Below, piece after piece: positions 62,035 through 64,000 of a stretch of DNA of 64,000 nt. A program made the translations under genes and the position numbers. The notes under the pieces are model-generated. The model ran no database searches and was not told the DNA's origin. It saw only the letters and a program-made list of their open reading frames with translations. The stretch comes from Salvia splendens. Taxonomy: Eukaryota; Streptophyta; Magnoliopsida; Lamiales; Lamiaceae. How positions within the stretch are numbered: the first letter of the stretch is position 1; every line of letters starts with the position of its first letter. The stretch is taken from assembly GCF_004379255.2 (NCBI RefSeq), contig NC_056042.1:16229901-16293900 (forward strand). The letters are read 5' to 3'.

Positions 62035-62706
62035 AGGAGTCCATGATGCTTTTAGTTGATGAAGTAAAAGACCAATTCCAAGACCAATCTACATTGGGCC
62101 AAATGGTGAATATTATTCAAGTTAGTGGGCAGCCCAATGCATGAAGTTTTGAGTCACTATATATCACATTTTGGAGGCCCAAATTGAAGATACATGATGC
62201 ATTTTCGTCCAAGTTGGAGCAACCAAAATGAAGAGTCATTTTAAGTTACTTTTTGAGTTAAATAAGTGACTTTAGATGTCCTAAAGTCACACCAATAGTT
62301 TAGGAGTTACTTTTCACTTATTATGAGTCATTCTAAAGGTCTTAAGTTGTACTAATGATATGAGACTTTCAAGAGTCCATTCTAGCCTATAAATAGGCTT
62401 GTAAGCATGTCATTTGAGGACACCATTGATCAAATACGAAAATAGACTTTGTCTTGTGAGTTGAATTCTCTTTGTAGAGTTTTTCACTTGTTTGGAACTT
62501 ATCAAGATACTTTGAGCAAGTTCTTGTGGCGTTCAACCATACCGAGGTTCTTGGCTGATCATATAGCCAACGGGTCGAGGTTTTCCAAGCTCTGGAAGTG
62601 GATCAAACCAGATTATCAATCAAGGGAGTCCGCTGCCAAACCTTATACGTGGGGTTCTTGGATCAATATATCCAACGGGTCCTTCGTCCTATCCCAATCC
62701 ATATCA
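61935..62706 (+). repeat. 3' LTR of the gypsy element
   Basis: Starts TGATGAAGCTACACCC and ends CCAATCCATATCA, matching the 5' LTR with small differences. Followed by the target duplication TATGA. Confidence 0.9.
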
Positions 62707-62711
62707 TATGA

Positions 62712-64000
62712 TGGGGTCCGAACCTTGTGGGATCGGACCGCATACTACTCTTGGCTTTGTTACGGCACACCACTTTCGGGTGTGGCCACGCCCACCCGAA
62801 ATATAGGGATGAGGGACCCACGAACCCTCCACCGTAAAGGTGTTTGAATAAAAAAAAATATTTCCATGTATAACCTCGACAAAATTTAATATTTCCAAGA
62901 GCCTTTAGAATTTAGGAGGAAGTCGGGATAGAGTGTGAAAACTTACCGACGATGGCGTGCCCAAGGTTAGTCACTAGTTTTTCAATCTCCGACCCCGAGA
63001 AGTAGATTGCCGGTAGGCCATTTGAGGTAGTTGCAAGTCCAATGTTCTTGATGTTTTCCGAAATAAATACTTGCGGTCCATTGGGGGAATGCTAATCCCG
63101 CACCAAATCAGCCATGGTCCTCGGCTTATTAGCATGGTTCGTGTCCGTCCCCCCATTTCCATGAAGGCTCGGGTTGGTATGGCTTTTGTTCCGCCCTTCA
63201 ACGCCATCGGATTGATTCTTGGATCCTCGGATGGCTCGAGTAGAGGTCAAAGCCTCCGTAGGATTAATGGCATCCTTCGAAGATGTTGCATCCATTTGCA
63301 GGCCCTGGGGAGAATCCGCGTCTATCAACACTTGAACATTAGTCTTTTTTCCGGACCATCCTCCAATCGTCCTTGGAGTGGTCGAGGCATGTTCAAATGA
63401 CTCCCTAGTCTTCAGAGTTTGGCCCCTTTCAAGGGGTGGAAAGTCCTCAATTGAAAGTGCATGGGGGTTCGGGAGGGCCTCCAAGATCGGAGTTTTGGTT
63501 CCCGTCAAGGCGAGCCATGGGCTATCGGCCGCGCACCCCTTATTCAGCCGGTCATGTACGAGGAGAGGTTGTGCCACCAAGGAGTCAAACGTCTCCACGG
63601 AGTCCAAGGAAGCTAGGTGGAATATGCTATCATTTTTTGGCTACAATGGAGTCTCCCCAACAAGGACATCACGTGACCTCCGTCCATGGTAAGGCACCAA
63701 AGCACTTTCCAAAAGCTTATTTGTCTCCACTTCCATTTTGGGTAATCTTGCTTTTTCGGCACCCAAGGCAGCTTGTACCTCACATGATCCAAACATGTTA
63801 GGGTGTGGGTTGTGTAGTGGGGGATCCTCATCAGAAACGACTAAATGGGCGCCGACGGCATGGGTAGATTCCGGCGACAAGTCGACAATGGATGCGGCAT
63901 TGTGTCAGGTGCCGCGGATGCCTCTTCTTGCTCTATGCAATGCGCCATTTTCTCATCCTTCTCAAATTTCACGATAGTATCCTCTCCATTGTTGTAGTTC
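62712..64000 (-). pseudogene. Coding remnant of unknown family (possible LINE ORF1)
   Basis: The minus strand has overlapping open frames with coding-like composition: 63641-63880 (HLVVSDEDPPLHNPHPNMFG), 63092-63607 (ALSIEDFPPLERGQTLKTRE and ...HANKPRTMADLVRD) and 62974-63207 (GISIPPMDRKYLFRKTSRTL). MADLVRD in one frame is directly followed by GISIPP in another, so a frameshift near 63090 is likely. I do not recognise a domain. The place beside LINE sequence and the Pro/Ser/Thr-rich style would suit a LINE ORF1, but orientation is opposite to the RNase H part at 55152-56515. The right side runs out of the window. Confidence 0.35.

Larger units (their letters stand above)
56598..62706 (+). mobile_element. 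Ty3/gypsy LTR retrotransposon with TATGA target duplications (6.1 kb)
   Basis: LTRs 56598-57364 and 61935-62706 start TGATGRAGCTACACCC and end CCAATCCATATCA. The 5-bp duplication TATGA flanks it (56593-56597, 62707-62711). Primer site after the 5' LTR, purine-rich tract GAAGAAGAAGGGA before the 3' LTR. Order gag, protease, RT, RNase H, integrase. The sequence style ([12 protein letters not shown] protease, [17 protein letters not shown]) is that of plant chromovirus-related elements; I see no clear chromodomain. Coding is broken by an internal deletion, frameshifts, stops and a SINE. Confidence 0.93.

Overview
The window is nuclear DNA of a flowering plant, almost certainly a eudicot. Evidence is an intron-containing gene with a plastid-targeting leader, AT-rich introns with GT/AG borders, and plant-type Athila, Copia and chromovirus-like retrotransposons, hAT, mariner/Stowaway and Helitron DNA elements, and a tRNA-derived SINE. 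The sequence does not fix the species. There is one 56-base assembly gap (55096-55151).

Only one host gene looks intact: a three-exon ISPF gene for 2-C-methyl-D-erythritol 2,4-cyclodiphosphate synthase (5625-7507, + strand), the plastid MEP pathway of isoprenoid synthesis. A second host locus, a five-exon tryptophan-aminotransferase-related (TAR/alliinase-fold) gene on the minus strand (30236-32060), has all exons and splice borders but two frame lesions. Decayed TAR copies follow on the plus strand (36.65-37.88, 39.48-40.74, 41.94-43.31 kb) inside a tandem array of about 2.5-2.8 kb units.

Layout: 0-5.6 kb, non-coding DNA with a probable Helitron (2682-3983); 5.6-7.5 kb, ISPF; 8.0-10.7 kb, a cluster of MITEs; 10.9-12.3 kb, a broken hAT transposase; 12.28-26.85 kb, a 14.6 kb Athila-type element on the minus strand with two about 1.48 kb LTRs, a tRNA-Asp primer site, gag, pol and an Athila ORF-1-like third ORF; 26.85-28.4 kb, a truncated Copia element; 30-44 kb, the TAR locus and its array, with MITEs and a mariner-like derivative; 44.04-50.79 kb, a three-level nest (LTR element inside a hAT element inside a Stowaway-like MITE); 52.1-52.5 kb, a second hAT fragment; 55.15-56.5 kb, the end of a LINE (RNase H); 56.6-62.7 kb, a Ty3/gypsy element with TATGA target duplications and a SINE inside its reverse transcriptase; 62.7-64 kb, an unrecognised minus-strand coding remnant.

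The two most unusual observations are: (1) the LTR element at 44418-50289 has matching 5-bp target duplications, yet its 5' LTR is one arm of an apparently perfect 2,967-bp palindrome, so both ends of the insertion are the same LTR end; (2) the Athila-type element carries 19 copies of the degenerate palindrome CTGRYCAG, spread through LTRs and coding regions, where about one is expected by chance.
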